Shown here: one piece after another, positions 25,451-38,340 of the stretch
How positions within the stretch are numbered: the first letter of the stretch is position 1
Layout of the letters: each line of letters opens with the position of its first letter
Origin: Aphis gossypii
Taxonomy: Eukaryota > Arthropoda > Insecta > Hemiptera > Aphididae
Direction: 5' to 3'
Assembly (NCBI RefSeq): GCF_020184175.1
Contig: NC_065530.1
Location: 20,499,260 to 20,563,259 of the forward strand
DNA: 64,000 nucleotides
Notes under the pieces: generated by a model
What the model was told of the DNA's origin: nothing
Databases searched by the model: none
The model's input: only the letters and a program-made list of their open reading frames with translations
Made by a program: the position numbers and the translations under genes

Positions 25451-28400
25451 TATGTATTCAAAATATATTCGCCACCAGTGCACAATTTCACATCCCTCGA
25501 AGAGTGCGTGGGTCTGACATTTTTCTTACATTCACAAAATACAAATTATTTAAGGGTTTGTAAAACAACAAACGTTTAAAATTTAGCAGATTTTTCATCT
25601 TTGACGACTGTTTTTAAAGCGTAAAAATTTCACGATTGAACCAAAAAATATGTACTTTTTCTCTGGTAGCATTTTCATCGATATTATCTTCTTCTGCAAT
25701 TGATTTTAATCTATTTATTTTTTAAATAAATGTCATAGTAAATTTATTTCTATATTCCATAAAAATCATAGATATTAATATATTATACATTTTCCAATAT
25801 CGCCAACTTTTGATCATTTTAGTATAATACCTTTGTAGAATTTGAGGACTGTGTAAGTATTAAGCTTGTGGCTTGACTTTTTCTTAATAAATGTATGATT
25901 GATTAGTATCAATAAATTAAAAGTAGTTAGAAAATATCGAAAATTCGTTATATATAAAAAAAAAAAAAGACAATTACTTGAAGATATTTTTTGTAGAATA
26001 AATATTGACGAAGCCTATATAGTAATTAACGGAAAAAAAGCTAGGAAATATAAAATATAATAATAATATATACAATGTAATTATGTCACCCATTTAGAAT
26101 TTACTTATTTTTACATACAATTTTCAAAAAAAAATATTTAACATTTAAATATTTTTAAGATTGGTACAATATTATGTTATAATACTTCTTATCACGATCA
26201 GGATAACTGCACCATTTACGCGCGAGAGGGGAGGGGAGGTTGTCGTGGTAGACGCTAATATTTCTACAATATAGTAGTAATTGGAATGTTTGGTAATATA
26301 CAATGGACGAGTTTTGGTCGCAGCCCAGTTGTGTTCTCTTTGTGTATGAAGTTTAAACAATATAAATATATAATATATGAATTATTGTTTACTGAAGATA
26401 TGATTAGTACCTACCTTATTAATTAGAATGTTATTGCCATGATATTGATAACATCGTAGTTCGTCGTTTTATTTGTACAGTAGATCATAATCAAGATAAA
26501 CTAACTTTATTCTTAACTACCTAAGTTATTAGCTAATCATGGTTATAAAAATAAAGATGACAATCGTGACATTTTTAACTATAAACGAATATGTAGAATA
26601 AATATACTATATAATTATGTACATAATAATTTATTGTCTAATAAATACTTTAAATTCGCCTTTTACAAGTATAATAATAAATTATATTTAATTATTATAA
26701 TATAATATAAAGAAACAATTAAAATTGTCTATATACTATATACAATATCGAGAACTAAATCATTTATCTGCATAATAATTTCCCAGTATCAGGATCAAAG
26801 GTCTTTCTGATCATCCTTACCCTTCTTGTGAGTCGCCCCGTGTCCATACAATATATTATATTATGTATGTTACACAAAATTTGTGTATATGATTTTTAAA
26901 TTAAGCATATTATGTTATGATAACATTTATAAAAATAAAAACGAAAGTTATACAAATAATAATAGGTATCTAATGACCTAATACGTAAATATTTATAAAT
27001 TTTGACAACTACGGTCGAGTTGTCTCGCTGAATTATACATCATGACATCATGCCATTTTTTTACATGTGCACTTCTTTGATGTGAAATTCGTATAACATA
27101 GCACCTCGTCTCAACTGAATAACTGACCCTAACCAAATGAATTTCCGTAATGAATATTCATAAGGTACCTAATCAACGAAATTAAATGATACGGAGAACT
27201 GATTAACTTACTAGAAATACGCATTCGTATGACGGAATATTCTACAGAAACTAAAATCAAAACCATATTATAATAAAGCTTATCTTTATACTTAAAACTG
27301 CATACAAATTACAAGGTAATTAATTTGTAATATTAAAAAATTTAATTTAATAATAATAATAAAAAATAATAACATTATAGGTACATAACATATATTAATG
27401 TTATTAATATAAATACAAATAAAAAAAATCATAAATGTATATTATTTTATAGGTCAAAACGTCTAGCTACTTAAAAAAAGATTATAATATCATATTATTA
27501 TAATTTATTAAAATGAAACGAAAATGTGGGTACTTTTTTACGGATTAAAAATTTCTCATAAATGAGAAAAAATATTCAAATATTTTTTATTCTATATAAA
27601 TAAGCTTCATGAAAATACAAAATAAATCACTATATTATATATTAAGTTTTAAATTATATCTTAAGCTACTATTTTTATTTGTCATAACTCATAATAATAA
27701 AAATTAACAAATTATATAAAATCCGAGACAATTCACAAACATGTAACAATTTATCTGAATTTCAATTTTTTTGTATCAAAAAATGTTGAAAAATATTTTG
27801 CTTTATAACACGCAATTAAATGTGCGTCACTATCATTTCAAAAAAAAAAAAAAAAATGAAAAACTTAAGGAAATATAATGATAAAAATATTTGTATTATT
27901 TTGATTAGACATTTTACAAGAAAACTATTTTTTAAAATCACTTATAGATTTTTAAATAACGAGTGTGATTTGATTAAAGAATCATTCTGCATATTATAAA
28001 CTGCATTTATGTGAGTGTGAGAGAGAGACAGAGATAGTACACTTTTTGATTCAAAGGACTACCGTTTCGGACGGGTCTGAACCATTACTATAATGTCGCA
28101 TCATTAATAAGAATATGGTGGTCGACATACGAAATAAAAAAGCAACGCCGACTTCATGCTGAGTAGTGGTACTGGTGCCTGAGATTTTTTTTAAAAAAAA
28201 AACGGCAACTTATAAATAGTACTGACAGTGGAGAAGAATAGTATTTGACTAATGGGTTGGACTACCGTGCCAAAAGAGACAAATGGTTGGACAGGTGCAA
28301 TTTGTCACATCTCCTCTCTCGACGGCGATGGCAGCGTGACGATGGTATTTCAATTGTGCTTTCGTCGTCAGTTATAGAAAGGAGAAAGATAGAACAAAAA

Positions 28401-28966
28401 GTTAAATATTACTAAAATAAACAAGTGACGGAACGCATCGGTGTTACGGGTAAAAAACCTCTTATAAAAATATATTGAACACGTGCATTTTTATCTATTG
28501 ATTTTTAAATAAATTGATATGGTAAATAATATGACTTGAAATATGATTTGAGTTCAACATTCCGACATCATGTTTTTGAGAAAGGTCTATTATTTAGTGT
28601 CGTTTACGTTCGTTTGTGTTTTTTCAAGTGTTTTTCTGAACAGCGACTTACATCTCATTTTTATCTTTTATCCCTAACGTTCGTTGTGTATAAAATAATA
28701 AATACAAATAATACAATACCAAACTAGCATAACGCAATACTATTTAACTTTTAACTTTAACACATAATATAATATTATGGACTTACCATTTACAGTATCA
28801 TTATACTCAGTGACGGAGATGGTCTATACATTGTCGTCATCGTTGCATTTTTTTCCGCACGGGTTCCGAATACCAATTGCCTAAATGCGTCGAAGACGGG
28901 GACATCGGTAAAATATATATACATATTTTTATGCAAAATTCGAGTAGAATATAATATTACTATAAA
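25451..28966. other. Intronic, with GC-richer pockets
   Basis: No gene supported. Pockets at 26190-26360, 28060-28450 and 28760-28920 are GC-richer but do not match known proteins. A 63-codon + frame at 28536 lacks support. The last pocket ends close to the left end of a transposon at 28967. Poly-A runs occur, for example at 27841. Confidence 0.3.
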
Positions 28967-30198
28967 CAGGGTGATTCACCAAGTATTCTCACCGCCATTT
29001 TTCCTTTAATAATAGATGTATAGAAATTCTAATTTTTGCAATTTTATAGTAGGTTTACTTATTTAATTAAGGTTTTGGTTAGCTTCTATTTTTCACCAGA
29101 TCAAAGATCATCTCTTATGACTTATGAGTCAATCCACGCAAAAATATTTTGTTTAGATGGTTTTAAATGGATTGTATGGTTTGGGTATGTAGTAGTATAG
29201 ACGATTTCTACTTACATTTTTAAAATGAATATAAAATCTAATTTTAAGAATTTATGATTACATTTTGAATGATAAATAAAATTGATAAATAATCGAGTTA
29301 TTTTTTAACTTAATATATTAAATTACACTTTTATTTTCTCTACTGCACTTAATGGCATTACAATACATATTACTATTATTAAGAACCATATTTTCGAGTG
29401 TTTACCAAAATTAAGTAATAAAGGAAGTATCGTGTACTGGTATGTTGGGAATAATTGAATAGGTACTTGTACATTCGTACACTACTAACTGATTCTATTA
29501 CCTGTCTTATTGAATTGTTTTAATTGATTAAAAATATTGTTCAAAAGGAACATTTAACTACGTTAATATAAAAATGATTTAAAATATAAATAATATGGGA
29601 GTTGATAATTTGCACCACTGCAGGTAGTAATAATATAGCCATATATTGTAAAAAGTTATGTAACTATATTTTATGAGTTAAAATTTATTATTAGAATATA
29701 TAATAATAATAAATACTAATTTACGAAAATAAAAAACAATAATTTAAAATCTAATTTTATTTAGTCCATAATCAAATTATTCAGCATACTTTAATTCCTA
29801 TTTTACAGAAATACTCAATTTTGATATTCTACATATTATTGTACTATGATCGCCTTTTGTGGATAAATGATGAATTCGTGAGTTTCCTAATGACTAAATC
29901 TTATTCATTGTATTATCCGAAGTAAATTCGAAATTAACATAAATTCTTTCTGTTGACATTTTATAATCTGTAAGACTTTTTCGAGTATATTAATTTTCAG
30001 ATTAAATATTACATTTACCTATTTTATGTTTTTGTTAAATCATTATTTAAAAATTATTATCTTTATTATGTACATTTTAATTACTTAGAAACTATTCGTT
30101 TGAATTTTGATCAAGTAACAATAACGCTTTCAAAAAAAAAAAAAAAAAAAATCATCATATTAAAAATTTATAGGGGTTATGCTTGGAAAATCACCCTG
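28967..30198. mobile_element. Non-autonomous DNA transposon with CAGGGTG termini (1.23 kb)
   Basis: Seen: the left end CAGGGTGATTCACCAAGTAT and the inverted right end (reverse complement CAGGGTGATTTTCCAAGCAT) agree at 17 of 20 positions, framing 1232 bases of AT-rich DNA with no significant open frame. Flanks are TA-rich on both sides, so a short TA-containing target duplication cannot be resolved. Superfamily is undetermined. It is a non-autonomous copy. Confidence 0.65.
30133..30151 (+). repeat. Poly-A run
   Basis: An uninterrupted run of A close to the right terminus of the CAGGGTG element. Confidence 0.85.
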
Positions 30199-32664
30199 TA
30201 TATCTGAATATATACTTTTCAAATATAATATTATTATGTCGTCCACAGTAAGTACGTGTAGGTACTGTTAACGCTTGAACGGAGTGCTCATGATAATAGT
30301 AATATGTATACCTATACCTACTGTATTGTATTCGTTCATGTGAGTACGTATGACTGTATAGCTTAGTAGTTTACCTATTATATGCAATGTATACGTGTGC
30401 GCCAGACATTTTCTCGTTTGTGAATATTATTTACCTTTTAGCGAAAAATCTTTTCCTTAAGATATTTCATAACTCTACACGAGATTTTACACCTAAAATC
30501 CTTAGTTTGCTCTCAATATTTCTTTCAGCTTAAAACTCACGAAGTCGTTCATTTGTTTTCGAATAATAAATCTGGTTTTGTATTCTTGTAACATAATAAT
30601 ATTAAATATACATTTATGTAGGTACAAATTAGTTTTGTCAATTGAAATTTATTACAATCTATAAAAAACTAATCTTATTTTATTGCAATAACAAGTAACC
30701 AAATTTCAAACCCAAAACACTAAAATATGCAGTATTCTAATGAAACGATGGTTCCAAAAATTGTATTGGTTCCTATACCTACCTACACTTAAAATATTTA
30801 TAAGACAGGATATTTTTTTATTGTTAAAAATGACTAATTACAATCTATACATTATTATAATAGTTAGAACTTAAACAAATTTATTTTTAATGTTTAAATA
30901 AATAATTTTAAATGGACTTATATCTCTAATATCAAATTATATTATATTAAATATTAATTAGTTATTTAAAATAATATTTAAACTATTAAAATATAATTTT
31001 ATTTGTTTGAATGACTTATTACCATATACTTTATCTATATCGTTAACGAGAATATAATTCACAGCACTAAACTATTTATTATTAAAAGTTACTTTATTCA
31101 AATTTAATGCATCAACTTATTTTATTTATGAATATTTTAATAATTTTTGAATTTATATCAATGTAATTAAGAAAATTAAAATAAATAATGTAGAAAACGG
31201 TTGTTAATGATCTAAATGTTGAATTAAAAATAATCAGACAAAATTATAAATATATCCTTTTTAAATATAATATGCATATTTTTGAACGTTTGAAAAATGT
31301 TGTCCGATTTAAATTTTAGATAATACTGTATCATACAATTAAATATCTATTCTTACAACAATAATTATAATATACATTTAATTATAATTAAATTATATTA
31401 TATTATTAGATAATCATAAGTTACATAAATTACATAAATTACATAAATTAGTGTGTTATAGTAAGATTTTGTTGTTTTGATAATAATATTATAGTGATGC
31501 AATATAAAGTAAAAAGGGATCATTAGGTATTTTTATTAACTTTTAAATCCTTATGGTATATTTAAAGTATATACAGGCATGTACACAAAAAAAAAATGCC
31601 GAGAGGGGGGAAGGGAGCGTATTAAATTTAAAAACAATTTATGTTACATAATTTTTTTTATTTTCTGAGGATATTGAAACTTTTAACCACCGCTTCTGTA
31701 TATGAGCCTGAATACGTCATACAATAGTATTGATTATAAATAGTACTATTTATAGTAAATGATAAAAGTGATAGATAATTATGAAAACATATAGGTAAAT
31801 ATAGAAACTAAAAATATCAAAATATGGTTATAATTATAATATGTATAATATAATTGGATATACCAATGCTTATGACTAATAAATACCTATACCAGGTAAT
31901 TAAAACTTAAGCGGCACATAAGGAATCTAACCATTATATATAAAACCGTCAATTGCTTTTAGGTAGTAGCTGTAAGTACAGTGTTAGAGACTTTAAACTT
32001 TAAACAAACAATTACAGAAGCATATTATAATATGTATATTGTATAAATATTTAGTTATTATGCATTATATGTTTGTACATTAAAAATATGAAATACTGAA
32101 ATGGATATACGTGGCCAATCAACTAACATTTTTTTTTGAGTTAATAGTTTAGTGAAAAATTGATATATTTGCATGATGTTTATTCAGAGGTGTCGACCAA
32201 CTTGATCAGTTCTACTATTATAAGGAAAATCGAAACGCTGTATTAATAAAACTCAGTGATGTCCTCATATGCTTATGTGTTCCAAATATAAATAGCCTGA
32301 TTGCATTAAAATACTAATTGGCTCCCAAAATAATGTATTTATGTACTTATACATAAAATATAGAGGTAAAGTAAAAAAAAAATGTCATAAAACTCTAATA
32401 TAATTTAATTGTTTTACCAATCACTAAAAATTATAACAACTTTTAATTAAGAAAATTATTAATATAATCCTTAATCAAGTCATAATAGTATTTGTTAGTA
32501 TACCTATGTATATTCAAAAAATGTGTCTCAATGATAGAAAAAAAACAATATTACTTATTTACTTAAAAAAGGTTATTTCGGAAAACAATAGGGTGACACC
32601 TGTGTAATTGGAAAAGTAATCCTCGCCGACTTGGTAACCCCACCGCTGGCATTCCTGATGGAAT
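30199..32664. other. Intronic AT-rich DNA
   Basis: No gene supported. It contains a 9-bp tandem repeat (31421-31450). At 31576-31709 a G-rich segment (gccgagaggggggaag) is flanked by weakly inverted CAGGC ends, which may be a decayed transposon but has no clear target duplication. Confidence 0.3.
31421..31450 (+). repeat. 9-bp tandem repeat
   Basis: The unit ttacataaa is repeated three times plus a partial copy, without mismatch. Confidence 0.85.
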
Positions 32665-32720
32665 TTACATCCTACGTCCAATCATATTAAACATTTCTTG
32701 ACATGGAGATACGTCTGAGC
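32665..32720 (-). CDS. Integrase-derived KRBA2-like protein, last coding exon
   Basis: This exon supplies residue 317 (shared codon) to 334 and the stop TAA of the protein whose main exon is 34706-35654. Seen: a strong minus-strand acceptor, ctttttatttag, ends at 32721. Phase 1 joining gives KPG|SDVSPCQEMFNMIGRRM and stop. Established knowledge: after the integrase core, KRBA2-type proteins have a segment close to LxFVQFxKNR...SPYEAMFG. The join places SPCQEMFN exactly where SPYEAMFG belongs, independent support for the splice. The family usually continues well past this point, so the C-terminus is truncated. The exon lies antisense within the bHLH gene intron, 2.0 kb downstream of its partner. 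No clear AATAAA was seen shortly after the stop. Confidence 0.7.
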
Positions 32721-34705
32721 CTAAATAAAAAGTAAACAGTTATTAGGAAAAATATTGTAAAATGTATGTAAATAATTTTAGGCATAATAATGTCATTTTA
32801 GGTTTTTGTATAGGGGAACGTATGAGACAAAATACATTTTAGGTATGCTAAGTATGTTAATCGTCAAAATATAGTTGAAAATTCGGAGAAGTCACCCCGC
32901 TGTATAGCAAATTTCGAGTGTACCATGCCAATATGCCATTGGATAATAATGAATGTGTTCAATTTGATTTCGATCATAAATGATTATATATAAAAAACAA
33001 TTCTGAGAAAATACAGGCTGTTAGACTATATTTTTACGGATTATGGCTTATGGATGACGACAATGGACGAAATCGAATAAACCGAAAAATGTTATACCAT
33101 TATGTATGATATATTTTATTATTATAATTAATAACATAACATTTATATCATACATTAATGTCATAAACTTTTAAGTCAATTCATGGCGATAGATACATGG
33201 ATAAATTTGTATAAATATTTTTTGAATTTTATGTTTTATAATTTATTTTTGTTTTTAAATACCCTTATAATACCTAACAACTATGATTAAACAATTAGAA
33301 TATTAAAAAAATATTTATTTTTATTATTTTTAGTAAATAATAATATACATAATGGCAATGGTGAAAATGTCATGCCCCAACAATAATATTTTTTAAATTA
33401 CAACGAAATAATTAAAACCGTTTAAGGAAAGAATGTTGGAAATTGTTTGTTTATATATCTAATTTTAACTATCTATACAAAAAATTGATTTTTGTCGTTT
33501 ATTATATTTATTACACATAAATAATTTAAATAATAATTATAAAAATAAAATTCAAAATTTAAAATTAAAAAAGCTTATAAATAACTTAAAATTAGTTCCA
33601 AATAGGTATTCCAAAAATTGTATTCAGTATAGAAAATTATAAATCAAATAACAGTTAAAAATGTTTTAGTTTACATAAATATCATGTATTCAATTATAAC
33701 AAAATAACTGAATTGCTTAAGTGGAAAACTATTATTTTTCCTATAAATATCAAATTAAATAAAAATTGTTTTCCACATATCATTGAAATGTACTTAGGCA
33801 CCAATATAAACATAAACTAATGTTTTATTTATTTTTAAGAAACTTAGATTTAAAGATTAAATATTTTATAATCCAGCACATGATAAACGCAAATGGGCGG
33901 CGACTAAAATGCGTTCAAACTTGCGCACCCTATCCCCTCTCCCACCAATTTGACACACTGATCAAATTAGCATCGTTCAACATCGGTCCTTGTTGTCAGT
34001 TTACATTCGCGAAACGGGTGCTTTCTCTCGTGGACCGAAGTACCGCTGCAACTCGTTAACGCAAATTCAAAATTTTTTAACTGAAAATCGACGACTTGCG
34101 CACAACGAAATCAAAAGTACATATTATACTAATCTAGATTGTTGGTAAAATATTTTCGTGATTTTGACGAATTTTATCTACATTTTTATGTGGGAAATTC
34201 TAGCTTGTGATGAACTTTGTATTCAATTTTCAAACCATTTTACTCACCAAAAAATATTTTCGCTCATATATTTATTGAAATAGTTTAAAAAATTCGTAAG
34301 TATCCGATTTCTATAAATAATCAAAGAGAATGGCAATACTTTGAACATTTTATCATTAAGGAAATTCCATCATAAATATTTGGTGAAAAAATATAGTCTC
34401 TAAACTAATAATGTTTAAAATGCATAGAAAAAACAATAACTAGATTCACGTAAAAAAAATATCTACTGTGTTTATTCACTTCTGTAAAAAAGCCACCTTC
34501 AAAGATGAAAGAAGTGATTTTTAATGCTCTAAAAAAAACCATTCACATAAATATAAAAATGAAATGTTTCACTCTACATATATAAACTCACACATACATT
34601 ATTGTTAAACTGAAAATGTCATTTTCGTTTTTGGTTTAGTTTTAGACCCCGTCTCATCCATATCCTATTTTCAATAAAGATACAAAAATTCAGCTAATAA
34701 CTTAC
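32721..34705 (-). other. 2.0-kb intron of the integrase-derived gene
   Basis: The donor CCTG|GTAAGT at 34706/34705 and acceptor tttatttag at 32722-32721 are both close to consensus. The intron holds a GC-richer block at about 33885-34060 with an unrecognised 79-codon frame on the + strand, and segments (32880-33005, 34080-34660) that read like dispersed repeats but carry no motif I can name. Confidence 0.65.
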
Positions 34706-35654
34706 CAGGTTTTATCTGGTTGTTCATCTTAAACTGTAGGTATTTGAGTTTCAACGGCCAGTTGATCTGGAAATCGGCGTCGTTCACGCACAGTTCAATT
34801 ATATGCTGCATTATACTCGTGTCATAGTGTATGTTTTCCACATCATTCGAATTTCTGAACACCATTGACTTTTCCTCTTGCCACACTGAGTTAATGTGTT
34901 TAATAACTGAATAGATGTACGTCACATCAAATGGTGCATTGATAAAATTTGGTATTCCAAACGTTGAGTAAATATCTAACAAGCCGGCAGCTACATTCTT
35001 AGGCTCTATATTATGGAGCGGCACCAGGTTAATGAATAGGTTTGAAAGATACCAGTGAACCATGATGTATGCATAACCATCGCAGGTGTTTTGATGCATG
35101 TTTATGAATTCGAAGTGAGCCGAAAAATAAGAATCACTTACGTCAGACGGGAGAGACGGCAATATCGGCTGCAGCTCCTGTTGCTCCAATCCTATTTTCA
35201 GAGTTTCCTGGAGCATTGCATCCCGGTTTGTGCAGTATTGGCACAGTTTCATGTACGTCTTCACCGCTTCACTGGACACATTACAGTATCTGTTACTGAG
35301 TAGAACGAGCATCTCATCAAAGGTACCGTGGTCGATGCTCTGGTGCGCCTCGTGTAGCACGTCAAACAGATCCTCTACGATCACGTACTTGAGGAACTTG
35401 GAGGCATTTTTCCGTGACGACGGCTTCACCAGCCATTCACGACTTTCCATGATCGCAATGTTATATTTCTGAAGAAACCAGCAATCGATGGGCGTTTTAG
35501 TTCCTCCGTTTGCATACTTTACTTTTAGTTTTTTAAGCCCTCTGACTAGAAAATTATACCTTTCAATGTTTATACTAGCCTCTTCTTCACTTTTGTTGCT
35601 GGAAAGTACAGCCGCCCACGCCTCGTCGAATATAGTTTTTGCTGATTGAGTCAT
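34706..35654 (-). CDS. Integrase-derived KRBA2/SCAND3-like protein, main coding exon
   Basis: Encodes residues 1-317 of a 334-residue protein. Seen: an N-terminal region with KKLKVKYANGGTKTPIDCWFL and an LFDVLHEAHQSIDHG segment. An integrase H2C2 zinc-binding domain follows, with H104-x4-H109 and C138-x2-C141. A remnant of the integrase core runs from about 178 to 280. The order and wording match KRAB-A-domain-containing protein 2-like and SCAND3-like proteins, derived from Gypsy/Ginger-type integrases. The first catalytic Asp (family LIDM) is Asn185 (FINM), and the second (family QSDNG) is replaced by NAPFD at 239-243; only a VE near 273 remains. So no strand-transfer activity is expected; DNA or protein binding is more likely. 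The start at 35654 lies 9 bases inside an exon whose acceptor (caactttgcag) ends at 35664, so an upstream leader exon exists. The donor GTAAGT at 34705 is perfect. Confidence 0.8.
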
Positions 35655-35663
35655 GATACCAGT

Positions 35664-38340
35664 CTGCAAAGTTGTGAAACGGATATGATGTTAAGGCATA
35701 CGTTGACCAAATACTTAGGTATATATTGCAACCATCTACGCACACAAATTGTCTTAGACTGAACTACAGTAGCCTTGTAACTGGCGATTACCGATCCGAA
35801 ACCCCACCAGAAACTATCGTTAAAATACAGGCTATTTTTTTTATAAAAGGACAATATTTTTCAATGGTTCATTTAAGGCACCCTACCACCCGCTGCTAAT
35901 GTTACAGTGACAGTTGTGGGATGATTGTGTGTCCCAATATTCCTACCTGTTTATTACTGTATCGACCCGGGTTGGTTCGAATACCGTCTCTAGCAGGTAT
36001 ATACTACATTGTAATGCTGGGTAACGGTAAAACAGCATAAAACGATTGAGAACAATTGATTTTTATGTTTTCTAACCTTTCTAGAGGCTTTACCTGATAT
36101 TTGTACTATAGACATTAATTTTCTTATTAAATATTTACAAAAATCTAAATTGTGTATTTTTGTTATTATTTCAATATTACATTTTAAATGATGCATTTGA
36201 ACTTTTTATATTTAAAAAATAAATTGTTGAAGTCTTGATAAACAATAAAAATATATTTTAGTAATTAAGAAAAAATAATTTATACAAAATTACTGGACGC
36301 ATGTAAAATCCCAGGAAATAATTGATTCCGATCAATAGAATTCCGGAATGTGAATATTCGGACCGTAATATCACGGACCTTAAAAATCAGGAAAGTTATA
36401 GCAAACCTAAAATGTTGAGCAGTTTTACCAATCACTCGCTGCTAATACACTTTTTATTATTTAATGTTACCTTATTCATATTTAATATAGCATTACCTAC
36501 TTACTTTATTCATGAATATTTTAATACATTCAAAAGACTAGTCAAAATTAGTCATAATAACCGATTATTATAAACAAAAAAGTTGCATAACTATTTTAAA
36601 ATTAAATTTAAATTGTATTCATTTTCCAATATAATAATAAATAATCATTATAACATCGGTACAGTTATTGAATTTTAACGATTTTTACGTGATTAATTTG
36701 TAAAAGGGTCGTTAAATCGGTCGACCACCCACCACTAGTATAATGACAGGAAAAGGCGTTCATCATATGGCACAACATAATATACATTATATTTATCAGA
36801 CTACTACCGCCCTCTAGTTGATATACAATGAATCTATAAAATATTGGATATTGATAATGTTGTGTTGTACCCCCGAATTAAGATAGGTAGTATGGTTGCC
36901 CGACGAATTTTGAAGAAGTGTCCACCGAAGTCACTATTAAAAACAGCTGGAAATTATATAGATTATTAGCACTTGAATGTAATAGTGCCTATAGCCTATA
37001 AGCTAAAATACCGCACAAATACCTTGTAAATTCTACTACTTGTAATGAGTTAAAAATATGATATAAAGTTAAAGTATAGGATTGTACTTAAATATTTTTT
37101 TTTCAGTTATATAATATCTTCAACTCATCATTTTATGAAATATAAAATGGAGGATGGGTATGAAAATCTTTCCCTTTTAAGAAGTGGTAATGTATAAGAG
37201 ATATTTATTATGTATATTTTTTGCTTACCTTTCGAATAACTTATGGTCATTAGCTGTATTTTATCCGGCTTGGTATTGTACTGTAGTAGATAATAAATAA
37301 TCAGAAGAGAAAGAGGTATATTGAAATATTATAATAAATAAATCAAAAGAGAGAGTTACAGAGAATTACATTTATTATATTTATAAAAATCAACAGAAAA
37401 ATGGAATATTTATTGAAAAAGTGTTAGGTGAGTGACTGAGCGTCGTGTTGACCGTCGTAGTCCTTTTCATACATGTTAATAACCCGCCTTTGTACATGAA
37501 TTTAGAGATAGCGGCATTAATCATTCGTATATTGATATCGTTATAATAATATTATGTGCTATTGTTATAATAATTTATGTTTATACAGCTTCAAAGATTA
37601 TTAATTTTCTTAAATCTAAAAATAACTTAATAAAATAATTATTGTTATCGTATGTTAATTAATCTTTGTGCAGTTGTACAAATAATATTTTATTTAATTT
37701 TCCAATTAAGTATTTAATTAAATATTAATTAAATATTTAAGTACCAACCTAACTTCAACAACAGTTCAGAATTCTGATCGGGTATGCTAGCGCTGCACAA
37801 CGAGGCCACACCTATGCGAAGAAGTCGACCGTCGGAGTACGATCTCATTATAAATAGAGTATAATAACTCAAAAATAAAAGAAATAAAAAATAAGTATAA
37901 AAATTTAAAGGTACATCAAAATAAAATATCTCTAAATAAAAGTGTAAGGTATAAATATTGTTATGGTTAGTAGTTATGTATTTTAAATAAAATATGCTAG
38001 GCAAACACAAGGGACACAAGCCTTGAATGATTGCCGGATTTATTATAAGTTATTAAAATTCATGTAATTATACCTTCCTCCTGATCGTCGGAGGGTTCTC
38101 GAGATCGTAAATCGAGAATTATCTAGTACACCGTTGTAGTAAAATATTAATTATTAAATTATAATAAATTTAATAAATAAAATATAGTATTTAAAATTGT
38201 ATGATTATATAAATATAAATGCGCATGCACCTTAAATTATTCGCAGCTGTGTTTGAATGCGCAGTTGACGTAATTATATTGATAAAGGTTTTTAAACACT
38301 TAGATTGAAATAGAGTAACACTGTTTAATTTTGATTAAAA
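35664..38340. other. Upstream region of the antisense gene; leader exon not located
   Basis: Probably contains the promoter and a leader exon of the minus-strand integrase-derived gene. Minus-strand donor candidates are GATCG|GTAATC near 35797 and GGAAG|GTATAA near 38071. A GC-richer block at 37745-37850 is open on both strands (minus: MRSYSDGRLLRIG...) without a known match. Minus-strand frame 35651-35854 merely reads through the intron. Confidence 0.25.
36308..36377 (+). repeat. Second ATTCCGG-like array at 15-17 bp spacing
   Basis: Motifs related to ATTCCGG start at about 36308, 36325, 36340, 36356 and 36371. Spacing and core resemble the array at 24421-24501, 12 kb away in the same intron. 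Confidence 0.5.

Noticed and set aside
25327..25563. 78-codon + strand open frame
   Set aside because: No known domain. It adjoins the minus-strand DDE transposase relic, and the minus strand here may belong to the same relic.
31576..31709. Possible transposon with CAGGC ends around a G-rich core
   Set aside because: Termini agree at only about 8 of 12 bases and there is no target duplication.
35055..35472. Plus-strand open frames of 80-82 codons
   Set aside because: They are antisense shadows of the integrase-derived exon.
35941..36000. B-box-like ggttcgaatacc suggesting a tRNA or tRNA-derived SINE
   Set aside because: The T-arm stem does not pair, and no A box or acceptor stem lies at the expected distance upstream.
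37736..37860. Minus-strand MRSYSDGRLLRIG frame as leader exon of the integrase-derived gene
   Set aside because: Joining its best donor to the acceptor at 35664 does not give the reading frame of the main exon. It is also open on the + strand and unrecognised.
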